Source: a bacterium
Lineage (GTDB): Bacteria > Zhuqueibacterota > QNDG01 > JAFGCO01
Assembly: GCA_016932575.1 (NCBI GenBank)
Contig: JAFGCO010000006.1
Location: 26,843 to 90,842 of the forward strand
Direction: 5' to 3'
DNA: 64,000 nt
The position numbers were made by a program, and so were the translations under genes. Shown here one piece after another: positions 45,545 to 55,275 of this stretch. Each line of letters starts with the position of its first letter. Position 1 is the first letter of the stretch. The notes beneath the pieces are model-generated. The model had not been told where the DNA came from, searched no databases, and saw only the letters and a list, made by a program, of their open reading frames with translations.

Positions 45545-47071
45545 ATGATTCTGCATCATGAATTTGTCCGCATCGCAAAAAAATACAGTAAAAAAATTGC
45601 CATTGTGGATAAGACAAGAGGCAGTGAAGTCTCTTACAGCAAAGCCCTGATTGCGTCCCTAATGCTGGCAAAAAAATTCAAGGCTTATAAGGAAGGCGAT
45701 ATCGGTGTGATGGTACCGACGTCTGCCGGAGCTATGCTGGCCGTGATGGGTGTCCTGATGGCGGGCAAGACACCGGTAATGATTAATTATTCCACAGGTG
45801 CCGCTGAGAATTGTGAGTATGCTCAAAATAAAGTAGGATTTAAAACCATCATCACATCGAGGGCTTTACTGGAAAAAATCAACTGCCGGGAAGTCGATGG
45901 TATGATCTGCCTGGAAGATATCATGAAGCAAATTACTCTTGCGGATAAAATCGGCGCCGCATTGAAATCAAAAATGCCTGCCGGGATGATTATCAAGGGA
46001 TTCCCGCAAAAGGACATTGATGACAATGTGGTTATTTTATTCACCAGCGGCAGTGAGAAAGATCCCAAGGCTGTGCAACTGACCCACCGGAATATCGGTT
46101 CCAATATCACGGATGTCCTCCAGGTGATGGATCTTTCGGATAAAGATGTCATCATGTCGATTCTACCGATGTTTCATGTGTTCGGGAATACCGTGGATTT
46201 CTGGCTGCCCCTGCTGACGGGGATGACTGCTGTGACCTATGCCAATCCTCTGGATTATAAAACAGTTCCAAAAATCATTAAAGAACAGCAAGTGACTATG
46301 ATAGCGGCCACACCGGTATTCTTTTTAGGATATCTGCGTGAATCGCAACCCGGTGATTTCGAGAGCGTGCGTCTTGCCGTTGCCGGCGCAGACAAGGCGT
46401 CGGATTCATTACGCGAGGGATACCGGAAGAAGCACGGAATAGAACTGCTTGAGGGATATGGAACCACGGAAACCAGTCCGGTCGTGTCCGTGAACCAACC
46501 CGATAAAAACCGGCCCGGAAGCATCGGACCTTTACTCCCGAGCGTTCAAGTGAAGATCGCGAGTATCGATACCGGTGAAGCGCTGCCTCCCGGTAAAGAA
46601 GGAAAGATCCTTGTAAAAGGGGATCTGGTGATGAAGGGCTATTATGACGATATTGAAGAAACCTCCTTGCGGATCGAGAACGGCTGGTATGATACCGGAG
46701 ATATAGGTGTGCTGGATGAAGACGGATATTTATGGCATAAAGGCCGTCTGAAACGTTTTGTAAAAATCGGAGGCGAGATGGTTTCTCTGGTGCGCACGGA
46801 AAGTGTGCTGCAGGATCTGCTACCGGAAGGAGAAAACTGTTGTATTGTAGAACTGCCGGATTCAGTCAAGGGTGCGAAGCTGGTGGCTGTTGTGACAGCA
46901 GATATCAATGAAAAAGAGATGATAAAAAAGATGATGGAGAAATTACCCAGTATAGCGGTGCCCAATAAGTTTGTCAGGTTTGAGGACCTGCCCAAGATGG
47001 GAAGCGGCAAGGTCGATTTTCGCACAGTTACGGAGCTTGTGAAAAATGATTTTAAAAAAGGATCCAGATGA
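45545..47071 (+). CDS. AMP-dependent acyl-CoA/acyl-ACP synthetase
   Basis: A 508-residue adenylate-forming ligase. The AMP-binding P-loop 'VILFTSGSEKDPKAVQLTHRN', 'LEGYGTTETSPVVSVN', 'GWYDTGDIGVLDEDGY' and 'LPKMGSGKVDFRTV' (catalytic lysine) are all present. The closest recognisable architecture is the acyl-ACP synthetase half of the bifunctional Aas protein, here without the acyltransferase half. It probably activates free fatty acids for phospholipid recycling. A stem-loop terminator follows at 47121. Confidence 0.88.
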   Translation: MILHHEFVRIAKKYSKKIAIVDKTRGSEVSYSKALIASLMLAKKFKAYKEGDIGVMVPTSAGAMLAVMGVLMAGKTPVMINYSTGAAENCEYAQNKVGFKTIITSRALLEKINCREVDGMICLEDIMKQITLADKIGAALKSKMPAGMIIKGFPQKDIDDNVVILFTSGSEKDPKAVQLTHRNIGSNITDVLQVMDLSDKDVIMSILPMFHVFGNTVDFWLPLLTGMTAVTYANPLDYKTVPKIIKEQQVTMIAATPVFFLGYLRESQPGDFESVRLAVAGADKASDSLREGYRKKHGIELLEGYGTTETSPVVSVNQPDKNRPGSIGPLLPSVQVKIASIDTGEALPPGKEGKILVKGDLVMKGYYDDIEETSLRIENGWYDTGDIGVLDEDGYLWHKGRLKRFVKIGGEMVSLVRTESVLQDLLPEGENCCIVELPDSVKGAKLVAVVTADINEKEMIKKMMEKLPSIAVPNKFVRFEDLPKMGSGKVDFRTVTELVKNDFKKGSR

Positions 47072-47120
47072 AAATATTAAATATTTTATATTGAATTATC
47101 TTTGTCAACGATGGATATGC

Positions 47121-47159
47121 AAAGCTCCCGAGATCATTTAATGCTTGGGAGCTTTTTTT
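47121..47159 (+). terminator. Rho-independent terminator after the acyl ligase gene
   Basis: AAAGCTCCC at 47121-47129 pairs with GGGAGCTTT at 47147-47155, followed by a run of T residues. The stem-loop lies 49 bp after the ligase stop codon. Confidence 0.8.
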
Positions 47160-47290
47160 GTTTTAAAAATATTCAGGAGGTTATGATTATGGATATATTC
47201 ATTTTAAAAATAAAACCACATGCTGTTTTTTGACCTTAAAAAGGAAAATTTTAAATGAATCCTTGTCTGATGATAATTAAGGAGGTCGAA

Positions 47291-47926
47291 ATGAAAATAC
47301 AAAAGCAGCTGGTTCCGGTTTCAGATTACCTGTCGGAAAAAGAACTTGCCCTTTATTACCTAAATGAGGATACACTGGATTTGGGTGACCGGATCGAAGC
47401 ATGGTGGATCCAATCCGTTTTTCAGGCATTCTTTCATGATATGGAGACCGCCATTCAGAAGGCGAATCAGCCGGAGCTTACGACGGCGTTATTGGCATCC
47501 AGAAAAGACACATTGATCAATATATTAAAAAATAATGATATTTTGGAAGAAGAACTCCCGCTGTATGTGCAGGGCGCGTTTGAGACACCGGCCGTCAAAT
47601 GGATTGCAGGAGATATCGAGAAAAGCCTTTGGATAATTCAACGTAAAAATGAATATTTGATCAATCTGAACGGGGATTATACAAACCAGGTGACCATGCC
47701 GGGGCTTATTTTAGATACAAACGCAGATGCACTGGAAGGCAGCACCGTTACATGGGAATTTGATCCGAACCATTTTGTCTGGGAAGATCATATTATGTGG
47801 GTGGAATCCCGGATCGTGAATCGGTGGGCTATGATTGTCACCGGTGTGGTTTGCATTTTACTTATAGCGGGTCTGATTTTGGGGCCGGTTTTACTGAGAA
47901 AAAGACGTGAGATCAGGACGGCCTGA
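47291..47926 (+). CDS. Membrane-anchored protein of unknown function
   Basis: The 211-residue product starts at ATG 47291, 6 bases after a perfect AAGGAGG site; an in-frame ATG at 47255 lacks one. The soluble N-terminal part (1-170) is mixed alpha/beta ('DRIEAWWIQSVFQAFFHDM', 'ETPAVKWIAGDIEKSLWII') and a single membrane helix lies near the C-terminus ('MIVTGVVCILLIAGLILGP') followed by basic residues, a tail-anchored or type II-like arrangement. No family was recognised. Confidence 0.65.
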   Translation: MKIQKQLVPVSDYLSEKELALYYLNEDTLDLGDRIEAWWIQSVFQAFFHDMETAIQKANQPELTTALLASRKDTLINILKNNDILEEELPLYVQGAFETPAVKWIAGDIEKSLWIIQRKNEYLINLNGDYTNQVTMPGLILDTNADALEGSTVTWEFDPNHFVWEDHIMWVESRIVNRWAMIVTGVVCILLIAGLILGPVLLRKRREIRTA

Positions 47927-48051
47927 CTGAACGCAATCACAAAAGCAAGTGACAGCAATAACTGAATGCCCAGGGTTCAATAGGGCAGAGAAGAACCCCG
48001 GGACGATCTGAAAAATGACGATTGAGCCCGTTTTTTAAAATTCATCTGTCT

Positions 48052-48708
48052 TTACCTCGATTTATCCACACCGATCCGTTCACAGTATTCAGACACTTTG
48101 CACCGGCTGCAGAAAGGACTGACGGGTTTGCAAATGCCCTGTCCGAATGCAACAAGTATATCATTAATTAAAATCCACCAATTGGCCGGAAGTATTTTCC
48201 TGAGCACGATTTCTGTTTCATCCGGATAGCGGGTTTTTACATACCCAAATCGATTGGTAATACGGTGTACGTGTGTGTCCACACAGATTCCTGGTTTGCC
48301 GAATCCCAGCGTAATTACCAGATTGGCTGTTTTACGACCCACACCCGGCAATTGTAACAATTGATCCAGGTCATCGGGCACGAAACCCTGATAGTCGTTT
48401 AATAAAATCCGGCAGACCTTAAGTATATTTGCGGCTTTACGTTTATAAAATCCAACTGGAAATATGAGTTTTTGAATTGTGCTTTCGTGTAATTTCAACA
48501 TTTTTTCCGGTGTGTCAGCCTGTTTAAATAATCGTCTGGAAGCCTGTGTGGTTACTTCGTCTTTGGTACGCAGACTGAGCAGTGTTGAAATGAGAATCTG
48601 AAAAGGATCCCCGGATCGTTCCGCCACCAAAGTGACAATCGGCACATGCCAGTTCTTGGATTCATGATGCAGAATTGTGAGAACTTTATCGAGAGTTTTT
48701 GTAGTCAA
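48052..48708 (-). CDS. nth: Endonuclease III
   Basis: A 218-residue DNA repair enzyme that removes oxidised pyrimidines and cuts abasic sites. The helix-hairpin-helix 'LPGVGRKTANLV' includes catalytic Lys126, and 'ICVDTHVHRI' includes Asp144. The C-terminal 4Fe-4S motif has the canonical Cys-x6-Cys-x2-Cys-x5-Cys spacing in 'CKPVSPFCSRCKVSEYC'. Length is typical. The call is firm. Confidence 0.96.
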   Translation of the reverse strand: MTTKTLDKVLTILHHESKNWHVPIVTLVAERSGDPFQILISTLLSLRTKDEVTTQASRRLFKQADTPEKMLKLHESTIQKLIFPVGFYKRKAANILKVCRILLNDYQGFVPDDLDQLLQLPGVGRKTANLVITLGFGKPGICVDTHVHRITNRFGYVKTRYPDETEIVLRKILPANWWILINDILVAFGQGICKPVSPFCSRCKVSEYCERIGVDKSR

Positions 48709-48883
48709 TTATCGATCCCCGGATCTGAGTTTAAATTTGGTTCCGACCTTCATATGATTTTCACACATGGTCGGATTATGGTGATTCTTTGAACAGGTTT
48801 TCTGATAAATTCTTGCATTGAAAAAATTACCCAAGTATCGGTTGTATTTATTGGTATACTAAAATTAAAACCAAAGTGATTGA

Positions 48884-49297
48884 TTAAAATGTGTGACCGT
48901 TTTTTCGGAATTTGTCCATATCTCTCCGTCGTTTTTTTGTGGGACGGCCTTTGTATTTGAGTCGGTTTCGGTGTTCGAGTTTCTGCATTTTACGTATGAA
49001 TTCAATATCATTTTCTGTGAGCCGGATTTTTTCTTCTTCATGGTAAAGCTCATGGGCCAGGGCAGGCGGCAGGCCCCGGTCGGCCAGTTCGAGGACTTTG
49101 ATATCACGATAGCGATCATGGTGATGAATGGTAATTTCATCCCCTTTCCGGATAATTTTATGCGGTTTGGCGGTTTTCCCGTTGACTTTGACTTTTCGTC
49201 CATTACAGGCATCGGCGGCCTGCGAACGGGTTTTATAAAACCTGGCAGCCATCAGCCATCGGTCCAGTCGGGTTTCTTCAAGTGGAGGTTTGTTCAT
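48884..49297 (-). CDS. hslR: RNA-binding S4-domain protein, Hsp15-like
   Basis: A 137-residue protein with an N-terminal S4 domain ('TRLDRWLMAARFYKTRSQA', 'RKVKVNGKTAKPHKIIRKGD') and a basic C-terminal tail 'KGRPTKKRRRDMDKFR', the layout of Hsp15, which binds free 50S subunits carrying nascent chains. ATG 49297 gives the normal N-terminus; an upstream ATG at 49351 would add 18 residues without S4 homology. Confidence 0.88.
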   Translation of the reverse strand: MNKPPLEETRLDRWLMAARFYKTRSQAADACNGRKVKVNGKTAKPHKIIRKGDEITIHHHDRYRDIKVLELADRGLPPALAHELYHEEEKIRLTENDIEFIRKMQKLEHRNRLKYKGRPTKKRRRDMDKFRKNGHTF

Positions 49298-49580
49298 AAT
49301 ATGTTTCCACGACACATTATATTGTGTAATATTCGATTTAAAGGAATCCATCTTTCAGGATATTATCAATAAAGTTCTTCGTTATTAAAAGATGAATATC
49401 AGACAAAAAGCCTGAATCTCATGAATTCTAATCTAAAGTTATAATGAAATGATACAAATAAAAAATAAAAAATCATAAATGATTAATCCGAAACATCACT
49501 TTGAATTTGACGCAGGAATCATTATATTTGCACAAATCGCGATCACTATTGTATCATTGGGTTGAATCCAGGAGGGCATT

Positions 49581-50504
49581 CTGTCTGTTCAGCTTGAGCA
49601 GTTTACCATTGCCTATGGGAAAAAGATAGCAGTCGATCATTTAAACGTATCGTTTTTCCAGGGCGCGACCGGGCTCTTGGGAGTGAATGGAGCGGGAAAG
49701 TCCAGCCTGATTAAAGGGCTGCTCGGTCTTGTTCCACTGAAAGAAGGCTCTGCAACGATTATGGGAAAAGATATTTGTGAGAAATCAAGGCAAGTTCGTC
49801 AAATGATCGGCTATATGCCCGAAGATGACTGCCTGATACCCGGTCTGACCGGTGTGGAACTGGTTCGATACGCCGGTGAACTTGTGGGAATGCCGAGAGC
49901 AGATGCCATGCAGCGGGCCCATGATGTGCTCTTTGCCGTTGGATTGGGAGAGGCCCGATACAGAAATGTCGAATCATACAGTTCCGGAATGAAACAGCGG
50001 GTGAAGCTGGCACAGGCCCTTGTACATCATCCCAAACTGCTCTTTCTGGATGAGCCCACAAGCGGTATGGATCCAAAAGGCCGTCAGGAGATGATCGAAT
50101 TGATTCAGTATATTTCCAGTAAATTTGATATAAGCATAATACTGGCCACCCATATTCTGGCGGATGTTGAACGTACCTGTGATTATGTTGTCATGATTCA
50201 TGAGGGTCGTGCTTTGGTTCAGGACAGGGTCGATGATTTACGCGGAGAATACAGCCATACAATGACTATCCGCGTGGAAGGCGATCAAAATAAATTTCAG
50301 GAAGCCTTAGTAAAAAAAGGTTGTACCATACTGGGAGAAGAGCGTCAATTGCTGGATGTAAAACTTCCAAAAAATGGTAACGAACAATTGATTTTAACCA
50401 CTGTTGTGGAAGTCGGGGTTGTACTGCGAAAACTGACGCCGAGCATACAAACCCTGGAGGAAGTATTTGTTAAAAGGGTGAGAGACGAGCATGCCGGTCT
50501 ATGA
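49581..50504 (+). CDS. ABC transporter ATP-binding protein, apparent CTG start
   Basis: The 307-residue ATPase has Walker A 'GVNGAGKSSL', Q loop 'YMPEDDCL', signature 'SYSSGMKQRVKLAQA', Walker B 'LLFLDEPTSG' and the H-loop histidine in 'LATHILADV'. The protein clearly begins before the first TTG (49677), since beta strand 'LEQFTIAYGKKIAVDHLNV' is coded upstream. Back to the in-frame stop at 49563 there is no ATG, GTG or TTG; a strong AGGAGGG (49570-49576) points to CTG 49581 (or ATT 49578). It is the first of four overlapping transport genes. The export substrate is unknown. Confidence 0.88.
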   Translation: MSVQLEQFTIAYGKKIAVDHLNVSFFQGATGLLGVNGAGKSSLIKGLLGLVPLKEGSATIMGKDICEKSRQVRQMIGYMPEDDCLIPGLTGVELVRYAGELVGMPRADAMQRAHDVLFAVGLGEARYRNVESYSSGMKQRVKLAQALVHHPKLLFLDEPTSGMDPKGRQEMIELIQYISSKFDISIILATHILADVERTCDYVVMIHEGRALVQDRVDDLRGEYSHTMTIRVEGDQNKFQEALVKKGCTILGEERQLLDVKLPKNGNEQLILTTVVEVGVVLRKLTPSIQTLEEVFVKRVRDEHAGL

Positions 50505-51336
50505 TCAAAATTATCGGTCCTGGAAAGGACGTTTGGTGCCCTACCCGCGGGCATGGTGGGTCATTGCGAAAACCCATATACGGCTTAGATGGAAACGAGG
50601 GGTGATTGCATTGCTTATCCTGGCTGCTTTTCCTTTTCTCATGAAGGCCCTTCAGATTTTAGCCATGGCACGTTTGGAAGATTACGATTTGCTTGCCCAG
50701 TTTGCCAGAGATTTGGAAATTGACGCCAGGTTTTTCAGGGATTTTCTCCAGGGGCAGTCCTTTTGGTTTATTTTAATGGTGATTCTTACAGGTGCAGGTT
50801 TAATTGCCAATGATCATAAATACAAAGCAAACCAGCTCTATTTTTCAAAACCGATGACTTACTGGGATTATATGGCCGGGAAGTTTATGACGGTCGGATT
50901 CTATGGAGGCATTATTACAATTGCGCCGGCGCTTCTCCTTTTCGGAATGCAACTGGTTTTAGCGGAGAACAGCAATTTTATCAAATCATTTTTCTGGATT
51001 CCGTTTGCGATTCTGGGATTTGGATTGATTGCCCTCCTGATATTCGGCTGTGTAATGCTTGTCCTGTCCGCCTTGGTATCCGCTCGTTCTGCCGGGATCT
51101 TCTTTTTTGCCTTTTTGATTTTTCCAGATATTATTCGTGCGATCCTTTCAAACGTTCCGGAAATCGGGCTGATTTCTATCGGGGCAAATGTCAAACAGGT
51201 TGGAGCTGTGATCTTTGGCCTGTCCAGGCCTTATGATTATTCCGCCTGGCTGGCAGGAGGGGCACTGCTGATTATATTTTTACTCTGCCTGGCCATTTTG
51301 CGATGGCGCATTCGGCCCAGTGAGGTGGTCACATGA
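50491..51336 (+). CDS. ABC-2-type transporter permease
   Basis: A 281-residue membrane protein that overlaps the preceding ATPase by 14 bp. It has about six membrane helices (for example 'RGVIALLILAAFPFLMKAL', 'SFWFILMVILTGAGLI', 'IPFAILGFGLIALLIFG'), with the ABC-2 pattern 'ANDHKYKANQLYFSKPMTYW' after helix two. It should form the membrane channel for the ATPase encoded before it. The start is ATG 50491 within the end of the ATPase gene, which suggests translational coupling. Confidence 0.85.
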   Translation: MPVYDQNYRSWKGRLVPYPRAWWVIAKTHIRLRWKRGVIALLILAAFPFLMKALQILAMARLEDYDLLAQFARDLEIDARFFRDFLQGQSFWFILMVILTGAGLIANDHKYKANQLYFSKPMTYWDYMAGKFMTVGFYGGIITIAPALLLFGMQLVLAENSNFIKSFFWIPFAILGFGLIALLIFGCVMLVLSALVSARSAGIFFFAFLIFPDIIRAILSNVPEIGLISIGANVKQVGAVIFGLSRPYDYSAWLAGGALLIIFLLCLAILRWRIRPSEVVT

Positions 51337-52253
51337 TTATTAATGTATTTGATCTTTCAAAATGGTACGGTCAGGTCATTGCCGTTAATAATTTAACGTT
51401 TTCTGTTGATCCGGGAGTCACCGGATTTTTAGGACCCAATGGTGCCGGAAAGACGACTTTAATGCGTATGCTGATAGGACAGCTCAAACCCAGCCAGGGT
51501 ACCATCACGATTGACGGGGAAACGATCTGGAATAATCATATGCTGATGCGCCGTATCGGTTACTGCCCGGAACAGGACGCTTTCTGGCAATACTTGACAG
51601 GGCGCGATTTTGTCCATGCGCTGGTGCGGTTACAGGGTTTTTCTTCAGATCAGGCAATGGAAAAAGCTGAGGCAGCCATTCGTCTTGTGAATATGGAAAA
51701 AGATCAAGATCGAAAAATTGGCAGCTACAGCAAAGGTATGCGGCAGCGAATTAAACTGGCTCAGGCTATTGCTCATGATCCGGACATTCTGTTTTTGGAT
51801 GAGCCGCTGAACGGCCTGGATCCCATGGGCAGGCACCAGATGATGCAGCTTATAAAGGAACTTGGCAATCAGGGTAAAATTGTTGTGGTGTCCAGCCATA
51901 TATTGCATGAGGTAGAGGCCATGACCGATACCATTTTATTGATTAATCACGGCCGGCTTTTAGCTCAGGGCACGATTTATGAGATCCGTAAACTCATTGA
52001 TTCCCATCCGCTGCAGGTAACCATCCGATGTCAACAGGTGGATAGGCTGACAGCCCTTTTAATGGCCTTTGAAGATGTACTCAGCGTTCATTTTAATCGA
52101 GAAAAAAGCCAGGTTACGGTGGAAACAAACCAACCGGAATTGTTTCACCAACGTTTGCCGAAACTGGCGATTGATGAAAACTTGAAAATCACCTCTCTCT
52201 GGTCACCAGATGAAAATCTGGATGCGATTTTCGATTACCTGGTGGGAGGATGA
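51333..52253 (+). CDS. ABC transporter ATP-binding protein
   Basis: A 306-residue ATPase with Walker A 'GPNGAGKTTLM', Q loop 'YCPEQDAFWQ', signature 'SYSKGMRQRIKLAQA', Walker B 'ILFLDEPLNG' and H loop 'VVSSHILHEV'. The stop of the preceding permease overlaps its ATG (ATGA). It pairs with the permease that follows; two ATPases and two permeases may work as one heteromeric exporter. Confidence 0.93.
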   Translation: MIINVFDLSKWYGQVIAVNNLTFSVDPGVTGFLGPNGAGKTTLMRMLIGQLKPSQGTITIDGETIWNNHMLMRRIGYCPEQDAFWQYLTGRDFVHALVRLQGFSSDQAMEKAEAAIRLVNMEKDQDRKIGSYSKGMRQRIKLAQAIAHDPDILFLDEPLNGLDPMGRHQMMQLIKELGNQGKIVVVSSHILHEVEAMTDTILLINHGRLLAQGTIYEIRKLIDSHPLQVTIRCQQVDRLTALLMAFEDVLSVHFNREKSQVTVETNQPELFHQRLPKLAIDENLKITSLWSPDENLDAIFDYLVGG

Positions 52254-53041
52254 GGATGCTTTCTCTGTTCCAGTTTTTCATGAAATGTTTTTTACGCAGC
52301 AAGCGTATGCTCTGGCTTGTGCTGCTGGGTCTGGTTCCGGTTTTTTATGTGTTTTTGGTATATCTACTCAAACCCATTGTGTTAAGTGATGACTTTTTGA
52401 TCTGTGGTGTTTTTCCCAAACTTGCTTTTTCCATGTATTTGCATTTTTTACTTCCCCTGATGTCAGTGTTTATCGGAACGTCGGTCATCATGGATGAAGT
52501 GGAGTCCGCAACATTGCCCTATCTTCTGGTCAGGCCCATTCCACGCTGGCAGATTGCATTTGCCAAAACACTGGTCGGTGAGGTGTTGCTGGCTATCATT
52601 TTATGTGGCTCGCTTTTTATTTCCTACGGATTGATGAGCCTGGATGGCGAAATGATCGATATATGTTCAATCAGCACATTAATGTCTGCTGTTTTTGTTT
52701 TGGCAATCGGATGTTTTGCCTATGTTCCGCTTTTTAGCTTTTTGGGAGGATTGATTAAAAAACCGGTATTAAGCGGATTGCTGTTTACCTTTGGCTGGGA
52801 AAAAATCGTCGGATCTTTACCCGGAAGTCTCCGATTTACCACTCTGATAACTTATTTGAACAGTATGTTTCCATTCAAAGAAAAGGGGGAAGCGTCCGGT
52901 GTGTTCAGTCTTTTAAGAGCCACTGCCACAATCCTTACCACCTGGAAAGCCATCTTTGTTTTGATTGGCCTCATGCTTATTTTTCACTGGCTGACAACTT
53001 CTCTTCTGTCCTGGAAGGAATATGCGTATGAAGAAGAGTAA
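52250..53041 (+). CDS. ABC-2-type transporter permease
   Basis: A 263-residue permease with about six hydrophobic helices ('MLWLVLLGLVPVFYVFLVYL', 'LLLAIILCGSLFISYGLMS', 'FVLIGLMLIFHWLTT') and the ABC-2 segment 'MDEVESATLPYLLVRPIPRW'. It overlaps the preceding ATPase gene by 4 bp. It is the last of the four-gene transporter; a gap of 179 bp separates it from the first TonB receptor, leaving it open whether they are one unit. Confidence 0.85.
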   Translation: MRMLSLFQFFMKCFLRSKRMLWLVLLGLVPVFYVFLVYLLKPIVLSDDFLICGVFPKLAFSMYLHFLLPLMSVFIGTSVIMDEVESATLPYLLVRPIPRWQIAFAKTLVGEVLLAIILCGSLFISYGLMSLDGEMIDICSISTLMSAVFVLAIGCFAYVPLFSFLGGLIKKPVLSGLLFTFGWEKIVGSLPGSLRFTTLITYLNSMFPFKEKGEASGVFSLLRATATILTTWKAIFVLIGLMLIFHWLTTSLLSWKEYAYEEE

Positions 53042-53220
53042 TCCCGAGATCCTGCTGTTTCACTCTTGAATGTTCATTATCTTTTATCAATGCTTTCATT
53101 CCGTTTGATTGATTAATATAAGATCCAAATTTAAATTGCTTTAACGGCATATTATTTGCAGTTATCATCATTTTGATTTGTCAAGGAATAATGATGATAT
53201 ATTAAGGAGAAGCAATAGCG

Positions 53221-55263
53221 TTGAAGCAAATTGTTATTATTTTGTTGACTTGCCTGGCGGGCATTTTTTATTCATGGGCACAGGAGAAGAAGGAAGAATT
53301 GGATTTAACGAAACTGAGCCTGGAAGAATTGATGTCGCTTGAGGTTACCACTGCATCTAAAAAACCGCAAAAATTAACAGATGCTTCGGCTTCCGTATTT
53401 GTACTGTCCGGGGAAGAAATCAGTCGTTCCGGATCCCGCATGATTGCAGAGGCTTTGCGTTTTTGTCCCGGCATGGAAGTCAGTGCCATTGATGCAAACA
53501 AATGGGCGATATCAGCCCGTGGATTCGGGGATCGGTTTGCCAATAAGCTGCTGGTTTTAATGGATGGGCGAAGTGTGTATAATTCCACTTTTTCCGGTGT
53601 ATATTGGGATGTACAAGATTTCATTTTGGAAGACATTGAACGAATTGAAATCATTCGTGGTCCAGGTGCATCACTGTGGGGTGCCAATGCGGTCAATGGG
53701 GTGATCAATATACTTACCAAATCGGCTTCTGAAACACAGGGAGGTCTCATATCTGGCGGCATAGGCAATATGGATCGTGAAATCTACGGAAGATACGGAT
53801 TTCAGTTTCAATCCCGTTGGTTTGGCCGTTCATATATTAAACATCATTCCCATGAAAACCGACTGACAATTTCAGGAGATCAGGGAGGGGATGGCTGGCA
53901 TACGCTGCAGTGGGGGATGAGGATTGACGGCCGGCCGGGATATCGAAATGAAATGACGGTGCAGTCGGATATTTATCAGGGAAACAGGGGACGGTCCATC
54001 AATTTCATGAACTTAAACACCTTTGAAATCTATCCCAAAAATTTAAAAGGAAGCTTGCTGGGCGGGAATCTGCTTATAAGATGGCAGCACACATTTTCAA
54101 AACAATCAGAGTTTATTCTGCACAGCTATATCGATTATTCTGATCGTGAGGCTGAAGAGCTCAAACAAAGGTATATTACCGGAGATATCAACATTCAACA
54201 TCGATTTATGGTCAGGGAAAATCATGAGCTGATCTATGGCGGTGAGTATCGATTTACCACTGATCATTTAAGGGGTACTCCGTTTACAGGTATGGATCCT
54301 GAAAAAAAACAATTAGGTATGATCAGTGGATTTTTCCAGGATGAGATTTCTTTATTTGACCGGCGGATTTTTCTCACAGCAGGATCGAAAATGGAATATA
54401 ACAGTGTGACCGGCCTGGAAATTCAACCTACCTTGAGAGGGTTATGGCATGGAACAACTAAATACAGATTATGGGCAGCTATTTCCCGGGCTGTTCGCAC
54501 ACCTTCCCGTGCTGAGCGCGATGCAAATATTCTTGCGGCCTATTCTCCGCCGGGGAATTTGGCTATTCAAGATGACTACCCTATGTTCGGTCGTGTGGTC
54601 GGACAGTCTGGATTTGATTCGGAGACAATGATTGCCTATGAGATGGGTTACCGGTTTCAGCCTGAAGCAAATTTATATCTTGATTTTTCAGTGTATTACA
54701 ATCAGTATGACCGCTTGCGCATTGGGGGCAAGGGAGAAACAAGATTGATGGGAACTCCGGAGGATCCCTATATTGAGCAACTGCTGGTGATGCAAAACGG
54801 CATGGCTTGCGAGTCAATGGGACTGGAAGCCCTTGTCGATTGGAATGTCAAGACATTTTTCAGAATACGGTTGATTTATTCTTACCTGGACATGTATTTT
54901 TCATATGACCAAGATTATATTATTGACGGTCAGGTACTGGCGGATTATACTGACGAGAAAAGTCCGGATCATCAGATGGGAATCTGGTGTTCATGGAATC
55001 CTGCTTCTTCTGTGAAATTGGATGTTCTGGGTCATTATCAAAGCGAAAATCAGAATATCGCCGATCCGTTAAATATCCATATGAATGCGCGTCTGGCCTG
55101 GCAGTATACGCCCATGATATCTATCGCTTTGACAGGTCAAAATTTGTGGGAAGCCGGAAAAACAGAATTTATTTCGACTTTTCCTGGAATTTTAGTTCAT
55201 AATGCGCTGTCTACAAAGACACCTCGAAGCATTTTTCTGCAAACATGTATTCATTGGCATTGA
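53221..55263 (+). CDS. TonB-dependent receptor (first of two paralogues)
   Basis: The 680-residue outer-membrane protein starts with TTG 53221 behind AAGGAGAAG. It has a signal peptide (to about residue 20), an N-terminal motif 'LDLTKLSLEELMSLEVTTAS', a plug domain ('ASVFVLSGEEISRSG', '[18 protein letters not shown]', 'IERIEIIRGPGASLWGANAV') and a 22-stranded-type barrel. It is closely similar to the receptor at 55857. No clear TonB box was identified in the sequence, although the segment before the plug would be its place. The ligand is unknown; the linked kinases suggest a sensing role in addition to uptake. Confidence 0.92.
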   Translation: MKQIVIILLTCLAGIFYSWAQEKKEELDLTKLSLEELMSLEVTTASKKPQKLTDASASVFVLSGEEISRSGSRMIAEALRFCPGMEVSAIDANKWAISARGFGDRFANKLLVLMDGRSVYNSTFSGVYWDVQDFILEDIERIEIIRGPGASLWGANAVNGVINILTKSASETQGGLISGGIGNMDREIYGRYGFQFQSRWFGRSYIKHHSHENRLTISGDQGGDGWHTLQWGMRIDGRPGYRNEMTVQSDIYQGNRGRSINFMNLNTFEIYPKNLKGSLLGGNLLIRWQHTFSKQSEFILHSYIDYSDREAEELKQRYITGDINIQHRFMVRENHELIYGGEYRFTTDHLRGTPFTGMDPEKKQLGMISGFFQDEISLFDRRIFLTAGSKMEYNSVTGLEIQPTLRGLWHGTTKYRLWAAISRAVRTPSRAERDANILAAYSPPGNLAIQDDYPMFGRVVGQSGFDSETMIAYEMGYRFQPEANLYLDFSVYYNQYDRLRIGGKGETRLMGTPEDPYIEQLLVMQNGMACESMGLEALVDWNVKTFFRIRLIYSYLDMYFSYDQDYIIDGQVLADYTDEKSPDHQMGIWCSWNPASSVKLDVLGHYQSENQNIADPLNIHMNARLAWQYTPMISIALTGQNLWEAGKTEFISTFPGILVHNALSTKTPRSIFLQTCIHWH

Positions 55264-55275
55264 TATAAAGTTGCT

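Noticed and set aside
47973-47998. GGGTTC / GAACCC inverted repeat as a terminator between 47926 and 48052
   Set aside because: Only six base pairs with a long loop and no T run follows.
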